Shown one piece after another: positions 30,459 to 39,502 of a stretch of DNA of 64,000 nucleotides (the first letter of the stretch is position 1; every line of letters starts with the position of its first letter). The position numbers and the translations under genes were made by a program. The stretch spans positions 18,710 to 82,709 of the forward strand of contig JAJYDC010000014.1 in the NCBI GenBank assembly GCA_021777835.1, in the 5' to 3' direction. Source of the DNA: Bacteroidota bacterium. GTDB taxonomy: Bacteria > Bacteroidota > Ignavibacteria > Ignavibacteriales > Ignavibacteriaceae. A model generated the notes under the pieces. The model was not told the DNA's origin and searched no databases. It was given only the letters and a program-made list of their open reading frames with translations.

Positions 30459-31706
30459 ATGAAAAAAATATTCTACATATTAATATTGGTTTCTACATTT
30501 GCTTTTTCGCAGCAATCATGGCAGGTTGTTGGTAATATGCCTAATCCTGTTTATGGCGGCCAGGCTGTTGTCAAAGATTCCATGATTTATATACTAGGCG
30601 GCATTTCTGAATCAAGCCCCGACCCTGTAAATTATATTCAAGAATACAATCCCCGAGATAGAACTTGGAAAGAAGCAGGAAAAATGAGCGTCGCACGCGA
30701 TTACTTTGTTGCAGGTCTTTACAATAATAACATTATTTATTTTGGCGGCACTTCTACTTCGATGATGAACGATTCGATGGAAATGTGGGACGGGAACTCT
30801 TCCCCTTCATTTTTGGGCAATAATCAAGACTTTAATAGGTCTTATTCTACCGGTGTTGTTTCTGGTAATAATATTTACGTATTCGGAGGTTTTCCTTCAG
30901 GAATGAATTTGCATTACATGTTTGAATATAATATCCCATCTTCAAAGATTATCTCTTCGTATGATTCTAATTTTACTACAGATTTTCCTACATGGCAGAT
31001 GTCAGCTATGCTTGGGAGTGAAATATATGTTTTCGGAGGAGTCGGCATTGGCAGTTTTGGCACGCTTCAAAATACAATTATTAAATATGATACAGCTAAT
31101 AAAAGCATTACAGTATTGTCATCCCATCTTGAGAATCCTCGCGCTCATGGAGTAGCAGTTACTGTAGGTAATAAAATATATATTATAGGAGGTATTGATG
31201 AGCGTCAACCTCTTACTTCTGTTTATATTTTTAACCCGAACAACGGTAATTCCGAAGATATTGGAGATGGGCCAGATCTTAATTACGCTCGCAAAGATTT
31301 AATGGCTGTAAATTATTATGGTTCGATTTATGTTTTCGGAGGCTTAGATGGGAGTAACCAGCCTGTTGCTTCTGTTGAGAAACTAGATATTATTACGGGT
31401 GTTCCCAATAATCATTCTCAAATTGTGAAAGGATTTAAATTAGATAATAATTATCCTAATCCTTTTAATCCATCTACTCAAATATCATTCTCCGTCGGGA
31501 AAGAAAGTAATGTTTCAATTGATATATATTCAATACTTGGCCAGCATATTAAAAATCTTACTTCGAAAAATTATTCAACCGGAAATTATCAAATTACGTG
31601 GGATGGAACAGATAATTACGGCAGGCAGGTGGCTGCGGGTATATATATTTATAGATTAACTTCAGACTATTTTACCGACTCCAAAAAGATGGTCTTGATG
31701 AAATAA
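30459..31706 (+). CDS. secreted Kelch-repeat protein with type IX sorting tail
   Basis: 415 residues. Signal peptide ends near FAFSQ. About six Kelch blades follow, with motifs such as MIYILGGISE, NIYVFGGF, EIYVFGGVG, KIYIIGGIDE and SIYVFGGLDG, predicting a beta-propeller. The C-terminal 85 residues are a type IX sorting domain (NNYPNPFNPSTQISF, GIYIYRL, KKMVLMK) including a FlgD-like segment (TWDGTDNYGRQVAAG). It would be exposed on or released from the surface. It is co-transcribed with the kinase and overlaps the next gene by one base, so it may be an output or a ligand-binding element of that pathway. Confidence 0.82.
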   Translation: MKKIFYILILVSTFAFSQQSWQVVGNMPNPVYGGQAVVKDSMIYILGGISESSPDPVNYIQEYNPRDRTWKEAGKMSVARDYFVAGLYNNNIIYFGGTSTSMMNDSMEMWDGNSSPSFLGNNQDFNRSYSTGVVSGNNIYVFGGFPSGMNLHYMFEYNIPSSKIISSYDSNFTTDFPTWQMSAMLGSEIYVFGGVGIGSFGTLQNTIIKYDTANKSITVLSSHLENPRAHGVAVTVGNKIYIIGGIDERQPLTSVYIFNPNNGNSEDIGDGPDLNYARKDLMAVNYYGSIYVFGGLDGSNQPVASVEKLDIITGVPNNHSQIVKGFKLDNNYPNPFNPSTQISFSVGKESNVSIDIYSILGQHIKNLTSKNYSTGNYQITWDGTDNYGRQVAAGIYIYRLTSDYFTDSKKMVLMK

Positions 31707-32545
31707 TGAACAAAGTAGCTACTACTATTATTTTATGCGTCTCGTTTATGCAGCTTCTCTTAGCCCAACAGAATTCGGGTCCTATTTCCGTTCTAAAGAG
31801 TAAATTTGAATCGTTCGATTATAACGAGGCAATTTCTTATGCAGATAGTTTGCTCACTCATAAGAGTATTTTCAGCAGTGAGGAGCAAGTTCAAATATAT
31901 CTTGTAAAAGGAGTTTCACAATTTTCATTATTAAATTATAACGGTGCTGAAGATAGCTTTAATAATATCCTGAAAATTAATCCCAATTACATACTTGATT
32001 CAGCAAGTGTTTCTCCTAAAATTATTTCATTTTTTAATAACTTGAAGTCTGACTTTGAAAAGAATCTTGCCATAAAAAATGAAACCGTAAGTATAAAAAC
32101 CGATACAGTATACTTACCCAAAATTATTAATAAGGTAGAACCGACGAATAATCTAAAACAAGCCATTCTACATTCGGTTATTTTTCCCGGATTGGGTCAT
32201 TTTTATATTAATGAAAATACAAAAGGATGGATATTGACCTCGCTTAGCGCAATAACACTTGCATCATCAATTTATTTCATAATTGATAGTAATAAAAAAG
32301 AGAAAAATTATCTAAATGAGACCAATCCAGGTTTAATACAACAGAAATATAATTTGTATAATTCATCATATAAAATTAAAAACATTTCTATTATTTCTTT
32401 TGTTGTTGTGTGGCTTTACAGCCAAATAGATATTTTGTTTTTTCCGCATCATTTTGACTCAAATGATAAGTCCCTCTCTTTTAGCCCTAACCTAAATTTC
32501 CAATATGCAAATAATCTTCAGTTTAATTTTCATCTCGAATTTTGA
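31706..32545 (+). CDS. TPR-containing membrane protein (DUF5683-like)
   Basis: 279 residues. The signal peptide (cleaved near LLLAQQ) is followed by a TPR-like helical region (about 30-110: YNEAISYADSLL, VKGVSQFSLLNYNGAEDSFNNIL). The ILHSVIFPGLGHFYI motif with two membrane helices (about 165-195 and 225-245) resembles the DUF5683 / P-G-L-G-x-x-Y family of cell-envelope proteins. The start codon overlaps the stop of the Kelch gene (TAATG), so translation is coupled. Role unknown. Confidence 0.65.
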   Translation: MNKVATTIILCVSFMQLLLAQQNSGPISVLKSKFESFDYNEAISYADSLLTHKSIFSSEEQVQIYLVKGVSQFSLLNYNGAEDSFNNILKINPNYILDSASVSPKIISFFNNLKSDFEKNLAIKNETVSIKTDTVYLPKIINKVEPTNNLKQAILHSVIFPGLGHFYINENTKGWILTSLSAITLASSIYFIIDSNKKEKNYLNETNPGLIQQKYNLYNSSYKIKNISIISFVVVWLYSQIDILFFPHHFDSNDKSLSFSPNLNFQYANNLQFNFHLEF

Positions 32546-32576
32546 TTATTACTATTATGTTCAGATAAAATTGAAT

Positions 32577-32612
32577 TGAAGCATTGCTGTCCCGGTACAG
32601 CATTATGCCTTC
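32577..32612. terminator. hairpin between convergent genes, possible bidirectional terminator
   Basis: GCTGT (32586-32590) pairs with ACAGC (32597-32601) around CCCGGT, extended by GAAG-CAT and ATG-CCTTC arms with a bulge. It lies between the 3' ends of the TPR membrane protein (+) and the triple AAA gene (-). T tracts are modest on both sides. Confidence 0.4.
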
Positions 32613-32653
32613 ATTCATTAAGTAATACAATGACCTAACTTGGTTTCAAAAAA

Positions 32654-35600
32654 TTACAATTCAGTTAATTGTATTTTATCTACATCTTCATAAGTAATCA
32701 CTATCAAATCTTCATCATTAGGGTTAAGTATCTTGGAAATTCTTTCTTCCTGATTTGAAATTACTTTGAACAAAATATTGTTCACAGTTCTTGCGTTTCC
32801 AAAGTTCTTATCCCTTTTGTCAAAAAGTTTCGTAAGTATTTCTAATAGTAGTTGCCATGCTCCCTCATCAAGCTTATAACCGTTCTTTTCACTAATGTCC
32901 AAACCAATCTCCAAAAGCTGACGCGGTGTATAATCTTCAAAAAGAAATGTATTTGTGAAGCGGGAACGCATTCCCGGGTTAGATTCTAAAAATTTTTTCA
33001 TTTCTACAGTGTAACCTGCTACGATAACAATAAACTTCCCCTGGTAGTCTTCCATCCTTTTTAAAAGAGTATCGATTGCCTCTTGTCCAAAATCAGAGTT
33101 TCCTCTTGCAAGAGAGTAAGCTTCATCAATAAATAAAGTTCCGCCCAACGCTTTTTTAATTACCTCGTCTGTTTTAGCATTTGTCTGTCCCTGGTATCCG
33201 GCGACTAAACTTGAACGGTCGACTTCCACTAAATGTCCCTTTTCAAGTATCCCCATTTCTTTATATATTTTGCTTAACAAACGCGCAATTGTAGTTTTCC
33301 CTGTTCCGGGATTTCCCATAAAAACTGTGTGCAAATTTTTAGGAATGACTTTTAACCCCCGCTGCTTTCTGAGTTTTGCAACTTTCAAGCTGCTTACAAG
33401 CTTATTAACCGAATCTTTTACTGATTCTAACCCTATCAAATTATTTAACTCGTTTAAATACTTAATTAGAAGCTCCGGATCTCCCTCAACCTTCACAGCT
33501 TCTTTCTCCTTCCTTTGTGAAATTAGATCCCGGATATCTTCGAGTAAAATATACTTTAATACTTCTTCGTGCCGTTCTTCAGCGATAATGTCAGCTACTC
33601 TAAGTAATTGATTCTTCAATGCACTTTCAACAAGATCGCGAACAAGCCTGCCGTTTCCGAATGTTTTATTTCTATTCCTGTATATTATATTGAAATATTT
33701 TTTCAATGGTTCTTTAGCTTCCTCGTCAAGATAATGATCCTTGCTCTCTAATAGTTTCTGCGTAATTTGGATTAGTTCATCCGGTGAATAATCCTCAAAA
33801 GTAAACTTCTTTGTAAAACGTGATTGAAGTCCGGGATTGCTATTTAAAAAGTCATTCATTTCCTCGGTATATCCAGCGGCAATAACGATAAACTTACCTC
33901 GGTCATCTTCCATTCTTTTCAATAAAGTATCGATTGCTTCCTTGCCAAAGTCGGAGCTGCTGTCACCTTTTTTAATCAAAGAATAAGCCTCATCAATAAA
34001 CAATGTTCCGCCGATAGCCTTGTCAATAGCTTCCTTTGTCTTTTCAGCCGTTTGGCCAACAAAACTTGCAACTAATCCTTGTCTGTCAATTTCTACGAGG
34101 TGACCTTTGGGTAAAATTCCTAATGCAGAATAAATTTCACTGAATAACCTTGCTACAGTTGTTTTACCAGTTCCCGGATTCCCTAAAAATACTAAATGCG
34201 AGGAAAATTTATCTTGAATATTTTCTCCCTGTTCGGTATAAAATCTTGCCAACTTTATAATTTCATTAATTTCCTTCTTAACACTATCAAGTCCTGTTAA
34301 ATTATTCAGCTTATTCATCGCAAGTGCTAAAGCTTCTTCATCGATACCGATCTTTACTTCCTTAGAAAGAGAGCTACCTAAAATGGCAAGAATATCTTCG
34401 GGACAAATAGTAATCATTGTCTCTTTAGTTCGCTCCGGATAATCGATTTTTAATACTCGCTTACTAAGATGTAGTTTTGCTTCGTTAAAATAATTCCTAG
34501 CAAGTCGTGCATTACCAAAGGTTTTATCTCTCTTTCTATAAAGATTAGTGAATTCCTTTTTTAGTAGTTCAATCGCTTCTGGTTTGATAGTGTATTCTTC
34601 ACGTGAAGCAATAAGATTAAAAATTTCTAACAATTCATCGGGGGAATAATCTTCGAAATTAAATGTGTGCGTGAAACGAGATTTTAATCCAGGGTTTGAA
34701 TTGATAAAAGAATTCATCTCCTCCGGGTAACCAGCTATAATAACAACAAACTCATTGTTGGAATCTTCCATCCTTTTTAATAGAACATCTGTAGCTTCCT
34801 GACCAAAATCCTGCATATTACCAGCTTTTTTCAGTGTATAAGCCTCATCAATAAACAGCAGTCCCCCAATGGCTTCGCTAATGACCTTCTGTGTTTTCTG
34901 AGCTGTCTCTCCGATATATTGTCCTACAAGTCCTGCTCGATCGACTTCAATTACATGACCGTTTTTCAGCAGTCCCATTGCCTGAAAAATTTTTCCGAGT
35001 AATCGTGCAATTGTTGTTTTACCTGTACCGGGGTTTCCAAGAAATACGGAGTGCATAGAAAAATTCTCTTGCGTCTTTAATCCCAGTTTTTTCCTTTCGT
35101 TGATGTACTTTAGATAATCAACAAAATCCCGCATAGATTGTTTTACACCTTGAAGTCCCACAAACGAGTCAAGATTATCTAAAAGTTCTTCAATCGATTT
35201 TGTCTCTTGAGGTTTTAAAGACGAAGCCTCCACCTCTGCAGGCTGATTTATTGACGGCTTTTCCGCTTCTTCAAATTGATTCAAACCAACTTCCGTCTGT
35301 TCAAAATTAAATATATCCGAATCACCGATTAAAAACCATCTTGTACATATAAGGACATTATCAATAAAAATTTCGACTCTGCCCTGACCCATATTCCAGA
35401 AGCCTGGGGTATCGGCGCCCCAGCTTTGAACAAACTCGACAATTTTCCAGTCTTTTTCAATTTCCATATTGAAGTTATATCTACCAACTTCTATATTATT
35501 TAATATCCAAATTGCGGTTCCTTCAAACTCCATTTTTCTGTTCTTGTGAAATGGGTTATCTATTACAACTTCAACTCCGATATATCTTATAGTCTCCTGA

Positions 35601-36532
35601 CAAAATTGTAGATGGTAGGTTCTTCTACCAGAGCGAAGGTTTTCCATCAAATCATAAGTCTTTGCGTGATAGACATGGAAGTATTTATTTTCAAATGCAA
35701 TAAAATCAGTGCGTTTATCTTGAATTTGAATCAAAGGCTCACCTTGGCTGGCAATTTGTTCAATCGGATAAAATTTAATAATTTGTTGGTAAATGTTTAT
35801 GAAGCGGTTATCATCCTTAAATTCTCCCTTTATTACTTCAGCTTTTTCTAAGGCAAGACGTGTTTGAAAAATACCAAGTAAAGATTCAAGTTCAAGCAGA
35901 TGAGCTTCATAATGATCTTTAATAAGAGCGGGAGTGTCTAAAGTATTTTTTGCAGCCCATAGTGAAAACCAAAATTCCTTTTGCTTGCAAGCCTCTTCGC
36001 CTTCCGGCAGCATTGAACTTTTTTTATTAAACATTCCATTAAGGAAACTTGCATCATATCCTAAAGCTTTTCTAAACCAATCTCTAACTTGTAAGAATTT
36101 TGGGTTTAAGGCTTTATCAATAGAAATCGCCTTTTCAATCTCTTCCATCCCTTCAAAAAATCTTCCAAGACCACCAAGAGCTCTCGCTTTATTTAAGTGT
36201 GCCCAGGTTAGTAAGTCAGGTTTTTTTGTAATGGCCCAGTCAAGGTCGGTTATAGCGCCTTCATATATACCCATTCGCATTAAAAGGAATCCCCGGTATA
36301 AACGGGAGTTTACATCGTTTTCTGAAACTTGCACCGCTAAGTTTGCAAGTTCCAAAGCCTGTGCGGGATATCCGTTTTCAAGCATTGCCCATGCAAGGCA
36401 TGAAGCCGCATTGTAGTCATATTGTCTTTCATCGTAAACTGTTTTAGCTGCTACAAGCGCCATGCGGTAACGTCCTTGCCGCAAATGATCGTACGCAGTT
36501 TGGAGCAATTCGTCTAATTCATCGGATGTCAA
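32654..36532 (-). CDS. TPR protein with three tandem CbbX/SpoVK-type AAA+ modules
   Basis: 1292 residues. The start is TTG at 36532: an in-frame TAA lies directly upstream and AGGAG sits about 10 bases before it. Residues 1-165 are TPR repeats; about 270-420 form a beta-rich domain (WGADTPGFWNMGQGRVEIFID). Three AAA+ modules follow, each with Walker A GNPGTGKTT and Walker B LFIDEAY (near residues 500/560, 785/845 and 1075/1130), and pore-loop-like YIGET, FVGQT and YQGQT. CbbX-type ATPases remodel proteins; EccA of type VII secretion also joins TPRs to one such module. Three intact modules in one chain are unusual. No substrate can be assigned. Confidence 0.85.
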   Translation of the reverse strand: MTSDELDELLQTAYDHLRQGRYRMALVAAKTVYDERQYDYNAASCLAWAMLENGYPAQALELANLAVQVSENDVNSRLYRGFLLMRMGIYEGAITDLDWAITKKPDLLTWAHLNKARALGGLGRFFEGMEEIEKAISIDKALNPKFLQVRDWFRKALGYDASFLNGMFNKKSSMLPEGEEACKQKEFWFSLWAAKNTLDTPALIKDHYEAHLLELESLLGIFQTRLALEKAEVIKGEFKDDNRFINIYQQIIKFYPIEQIASQGEPLIQIQDKRTDFIAFENKYFHVYHAKTYDLMENLRSGRRTYHLQFCQETIRYIGVEVVIDNPFHKNRKMEFEGTAIWILNNIEVGRYNFNMEIEKDWKIVEFVQSWGADTPGFWNMGQGRVEIFIDNVLICTRWFLIGDSDIFNFEQTEVGLNQFEEAEKPSINQPAEVEASSLKPQETKSIEELLDNLDSFVGLQGVKQSMRDFVDYLKYINERKKLGLKTQENFSMHSVFLGNPGTGKTTIARLLGKIFQAMGLLKNGHVIEVDRAGLVGQYIGETAQKTQKVISEAIGGLLFIDEAYTLKKAGNMQDFGQEATDVLLKRMEDSNNEFVVIIAGYPEEMNSFINSNPGLKSRFTHTFNFEDYSPDELLEIFNLIASREEYTIKPEAIELLKKEFTNLYRKRDKTFGNARLARNYFNEAKLHLSKRVLKIDYPERTKETMITICPEDILAILGSSLSKEVKIGIDEEALALAMNKLNNLTGLDSVKKEINEIIKLARFYTEQGENIQDKFSSHLVFLGNPGTGKTTVARLFSEIYSALGILPKGHLVEIDRQGLVASFVGQTAEKTKEAIDKAIGGTLFIDEAYSLIKKGDSSSDFGKEAIDTLLKRMEDDRGKFIVIAAGYTEEMNDFLNSNPGLQSRFTKKFTFEDYSPDELIQITQKLLESKDHYLDEEAKEPLKKYFNIIYRNRNKTFGNGRLVRDLVESALKNQLLRVADIIAEERHEEVLKYILLEDIRDLISQRKEKEAVKVEGDPELLIKYLNELNNLIGLESVKDSVNKLVSSLKVAKLRKQRGLKVIPKNLHTVFMGNPGTGKTTIARLLSKIYKEMGILEKGHLVEVDRSSLVAGYQGQTNAKTDEVIKKALGGTLFIDEAYSLARGNSDFGQEAIDTLLKRMEDYQGKFIVIVAGYTVEMKKFLESNPGMRSRFTNTFLFEDYTPRQLLEIGLDISEKNGYKLDEGAWQLLLEILTKLFDKRDKNFGNARTVNNILFKVISNQEERISKILNPNDEDLIVITYEDVDKIQLTEL

Positions 36533-36911
36533 TTAAGAATATCTCCTGGTTGAATTTCTCTAAAATCTCTTAGATACACATGTAATATAGTAAAATATCT
36601 GAAAGTTTTTAAAGTATATAAGAGATTACTTTAGGCGACTGTGGACGTCAAACAAGAAGATTCAATTTCTTTTATAAAATTCAAGTAATACCAGCCTATT
36701 CTAATATTCAAAATGAATATCATTACACGAGATAAGCTGTGCGGCTTCAATTATATAATTTATCAAAAGTGGTAAGTGCAAAATATGAAAATTACCAGGA
36801 GTTTCTTTATTTAAATTGTCGTTAATAGGTGAGATAATTTATTTAACCAAGGCTTGTCATTGTCTAATGATGGGCCTTGGTTAAATATAGGTCTACTTTT
36901 CTTCGATTCTT
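36533..36911. other. 379-base intergenic region with a 13-bp perfect hairpin
   Basis: No gene seen. ATTTAACCAAGGC (36841-36853) pairs perfectly with GCCTTGGTTAAAT (36874-36886), and CATT/AATG pair within the loop. It lies about 25 bases beyond the stop of the rhodanese-like gene on the minus strand, so it probably ends the sulfur operon or protects its 3' end. A U run is lacking, so it may not be a classical terminator. The left part should contain the promoter of the triple AAA gene, but no clear boxes were recognised. Confidence 0.5.
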
Positions 36912-37511
36912 CTAACAGCCTTCTTTAATAGCCGCTTGTTTGCTGCCTTTTGGTTTTTCCAACAATTGATTTGCGGAAATTTTCTCGCCTGATAGTTTGC
37001 CTCTTAATTCCATAAGAGTATTAATATCTTTATCGCTCAGTTGAGAGGTTATTGTTATTCCAAGTGGATCTATTAAATATTCTTTTACTGCCGGAAATCC
37101 GCCTTTAATTGCAAATGCCCTGGCATCCTTTACCTGTCTTAAAAGAGCAACTGCTTCCTGGGCATCCTTCGTATTATTGCCATATACAAGTATAAGATCA
37201 TCAGGATTCCAACCTGAGTTCTGAAGTTGTGCAATGTCCTGGTTAATTGCAGGCTTTAAATGTTCCTTTGTAAATTCCTTTGCATCTCTTACATCAATCC
37301 AGAAACAATTGGTATTATTATATGAATAATATTTTGCCGCTTCAACCGGAGAAATAGTAAAAATTCCTGTTTCATTATAATGCTGCTGTTTTAGCTGAGC
37401 ATCAACAACAAACGGATTGTTAATAAAGGATGAAGTTGGGAAGAGGGCTAAAAGTAAAGCGATAAATAAACCCAAGCCAACTAACGAATATTTTTTATTT
37501 AATTTAATCAT
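36912..37511 (-). CDS. membrane-anchored rhodanese-like protein lacking the catalytic Cys, with C-terminal AIKEGC
   Basis: 199 residues. An N-terminal hydrophobic segment (YSLVGLGLFIALLLALF) is a signal anchor or signal peptide, so the domain faces the periplasm. A single rhodanese fold (about 50-150) has the WIDVRDAKEF strand, but the active loop reads VYGNNTKDAQEA, where Gly 111 replaces the persulfide-forming Cys. Cys 69 precedes the WIDVRD strand, and the protein ends in Cys 199 within AIKEGC, an ending shared with the oxidoreductase of the same operon. It overlaps the upstream transporter gene by 8 bases. It may act as a sulfur-carrying or binding partner rather than a normal sulfurtransferase. 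Confidence 0.75.
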   Translation of the reverse strand: MIKLNKKYSLVGLGLFIALLLALFPTSSFINNPFVVDAQLKQQHYNETGIFTISPVEAAKYYSYNNTNCFWIDVRDAKEFTKEHLKPAINQDIAQLQNSGWNPDDLILVYGNNTKDAQEAVALLRQVKDARAFAIKGGFPAVKEYLIDPLGITITSQLSDKDINTLMELRGKLSGEKISANQLLEKPKGSKQAAIKEGC

Positions 37512-38103
37512 TTTTACCCCAGAATTTATACTGCAATTTCCGCATTCCTAAACTGCCGAAAACAGCGAGTAGAGCAACTAAAAGAATTGCTAATCCAACA
37601 TTTATATTAAAAAGTTGATCGATACGCCAGACACCATTAGCTCCTGAATTATAAAATTTATCCCACCAAGGATATAAATCGCCGAACAATAAACTTCCCA
37701 ATAAGAATCCTCCGACAAAAACCATCGCATCGATTTTTCCCGTTACCATTGCAGCTATTGATGTTCCGGGGCAGAAACCTCCCATTGCCATACCTACACC
37801 GAAGATTAAACCTCCAACTACCATCGGTAATAAATATGAAGGAAGGAAATAGAATTTGCCAAGGTCAATTAAGCCGAGAAGAGACAAACCCCAAAGACCT
37901 ATTGAAGCTGTAGTTATAGCAGTGAACATTACTACTGGAACATCAACATCTTTCATATAAAATGCTCCGGCTATTTTCTTTGAGCTTGTGAATCCTGAAC
38001 GCTGTAATGCATAGCCGAATAGCATACCTATCAATACTGCAAAGAGAGTGTTGACACCATCAGAAATAATACCATTTTTTACCAGTGGTCCTATCATATC
38101 CAT
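37504..38103 (-). CDS. YeeE/YedE half-transporter, second subunit
   Basis: 199 residues. The frame is open back to 38274, but ATG 38103 is preceded by AAGGAG and starts a proper membrane protein (MDMIGPLVKNGIISDG); the upstream stretch is just the other frame of the previous gene. About five membrane helices. GGFCPGTSIAAMVTGKIDAM carries the conserved Cys seen in thiosulfate-transporting YeeE/TsuA proteins. Full-size YeeE is about 350 residues, so this and the 169-residue neighbour are two half-proteins, as in PmpA/PmpB. The pair likely moves a sulfur compound across the inner membrane. Confidence 0.8.
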   Translation of the reverse strand: MDMIGPLVKNGIISDGVNTLFAVLIGMLFGYALQRSGFTSSKKIAGAFYMKDVDVPVVMFTAITTASIGLWGLSLLGLIDLGKFYFLPSYLLPMVVGGLIFGVGMAMGGFCPGTSIAAMVTGKIDAMVFVGGFLLGSLLFGDLYPWWDKFYNSGANGVWRIDQLFNINVGLAILLVALLAVFGSLGMRKLQYKFWGKND

Positions 38104-38603
38104 TGTCTCCTTATAAAATATGCAACCGCGAATCCGCCTGCAAAAATTGAGAACATAAATGCCCATGCGCCAACAGAAAGCTCTGCGCCTCCGACTAGTG
38201 CCTGTCCGCTTGTACAGCCTCTTGCCATCCTTGCAGCATAACCTACCAATATTCCACCTGCAAGGGCATACCACAATCGTCCCTTATTAGAGATATTTGG
38301 CCCTTTTAATACTTCAAGTTTCATATCCTTTGAAACCATTCCGGCTATAAAGCTTCCTATCATTACTCCGATAATCAAGTAAACTAAGTAATCATCAAGA
38401 GGGTTTGCGCCATTAGCAAAATATTTTGAAAAATATTGACTGGATTGAGTTATAGAAGGCGACAAGATATTTTGTATTGTTGCAGCAAATGCTGTAAGTG
38501 CGCCAGATGCGCCTAAGCCTCTACCAGCAACATAAAATGTAAGAATGATACTTATTCCTATAACTACGCCTCCGAATACGGGATCCCATAATTTTTTTTT
38601 CAT
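38094..38603 (-). CDS. YeeE/YedE half-transporter, first subunit
   Basis: 169 residues with about four membrane helices. The motif ARGCTSGQALVGGAELSVGAWAFM holds the conserved Cys and is typical of the first half of YeeE/YedE sulfur transporters (COG2391). The start codon overlaps the cytochrome b stop (ATGA), and its own stop overlaps the second half-transporter by 10 bases, so translation of three membrane proteins is coupled. Thiosulfate, sulfide or polysulfide are candidates for transport; context with a molybdenum enzyme and rhodanese supports sulfur but not a single compound. Confidence 0.8.
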   Translation of the reverse strand: MKKKLWDPVFGGVVIGISIILTFYVAGRGLGASGALTAFAATIQNILSPSITQSSQYFSKYFANGANPLDDYLVYLIIGVMIGSFIAGMVSKDMKLEVLKGPNISNKGRLWYALAGGILVGYAARMARGCTSGQALVGGAELSVGAWAFMFSIFAGGFAVAYFIRRQWI

Positions 38604-39499
38604 AATTCATCTCCGTTCATGTCGTATACCTTAGAATTAACTTGATGATTTGCTATGTTTTTGCAGTCATGTAATGCAGGCAAGTCGATACCGTCCTTCT
38701 TTAGTTCTTCTGCAAAGAAAGCATGCTCTTCGTTCTTAATTTCAGTCCACCATTTATAATGATGTAAATATGCATACAATTCGTTTACCTTTCCTGTAAT
38801 CATGGAAAAGAACGCAGGGCGTTCTTCAGGGAACAGAGCAGCCATATAAACATGGACAAATACACCAGCAAAGACAGACATAGTAGCTACAAAATGAAGC
38901 ATCATTGACCACTGTATTATTGTTGTTGATCCTATATGGAATGCCATAATAGGGCCTGTTATCATTAATGTTAAAGTACTGAAAGCTACTACAACGGCAT
39001 AAGCTTTTTGCCCAGCATTGTATGTTCCTTGCGGAGGCATTTCGTAGTGGTTTAGCTTGCCTGCAAGGTTTTTAGCTTTTGCGGGGAACCAGCGAATATC
39101 ATCTTTATCGATTGTTAAATCATGTTTAACAAAATCAAGCAGATAATTCTTATAACCGAATATACCATATAACAATAGTGTAGTAACCCAAAATACTCCG
39201 ACAGCAATATGAAAATGGAGCATTGCTCCTCTAGTTCCGAAAATTCCATCCATCATGTTTATGTACCATGCGGGTGCAAATTGTAGATAACTAGCAGAAA
39301 GCAAAGCTGTGCCGGTAAAGATCAAAAGAAACCATGAGATGGCATTTACCCAGTGCAATGTTACGCCGCCCACTCCATGTTTCTTCATAACTCTCGTTGC
39401 AAGGATTCTCTTTTCATCAAATGATAAATGTCTTGGGCCTTTTAGTAAGTCATGATCTAACACAATATCATCATTTAGTTTAATATTTTTATTTTCCAT
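38600..39499 (-). CDS. membrane cytochrome b subunit (formate dehydrogenase gamma / FdnI type)
   Basis: 299 residues. Four to five membrane helices with histidines placed for b-type haem: VTLHWVNAISWFLLIFTG, MLHFHIAVGVFWVT, MMLHFVATMSVFAGVFVHVYMA. The FPEERPAFFSMITGKVNELYAYLHH end is typical of FdnI/FdoI-like cytochromes. It would exchange electrons between the quinone pool and the iron-sulfur subunit encoded directly upstream (3-base gap). This is a haem anchor, unlike the haem-free NrfD-type anchors found in many polysulfide reductases. Confidence 0.87.
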   Translation of the reverse strand: MENKNIKLNDDIVLDHDLLKGPRHLSFDEKRILATRVMKKHGVGGVTLHWVNAISWFLLIFTGTALLSASYLQFAPAWYINMMDGIFGTRGAMLHFHIAVGVFWVTTLLLYGIFGYKNYLLDFVKHDLTIDKDDIRWFPAKAKNLAGKLNHYEMPPQGTYNAGQKAYAVVVAFSTLTLMITGPIMAFHIGSTTIIQWSMMLHFVATMSVFAGVFVHVYMAALFPEERPAFFSMITGKVNELYAYLHHYKWWTEIKNEEHAFFAEELKKDGIDLPALHDCKNIANHQVNSKVYDMNGDEL

Positions 39500-39502
39500 C
39501 TT

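Noticed and set aside
38104..38274. Upstream extension of the second YeeE/YedE half-gene
   Set aside because: The extra 57 residues are Arg/Cys-rich and are the shadow of the preceding gene; ATG 38103 has AAGGAG.
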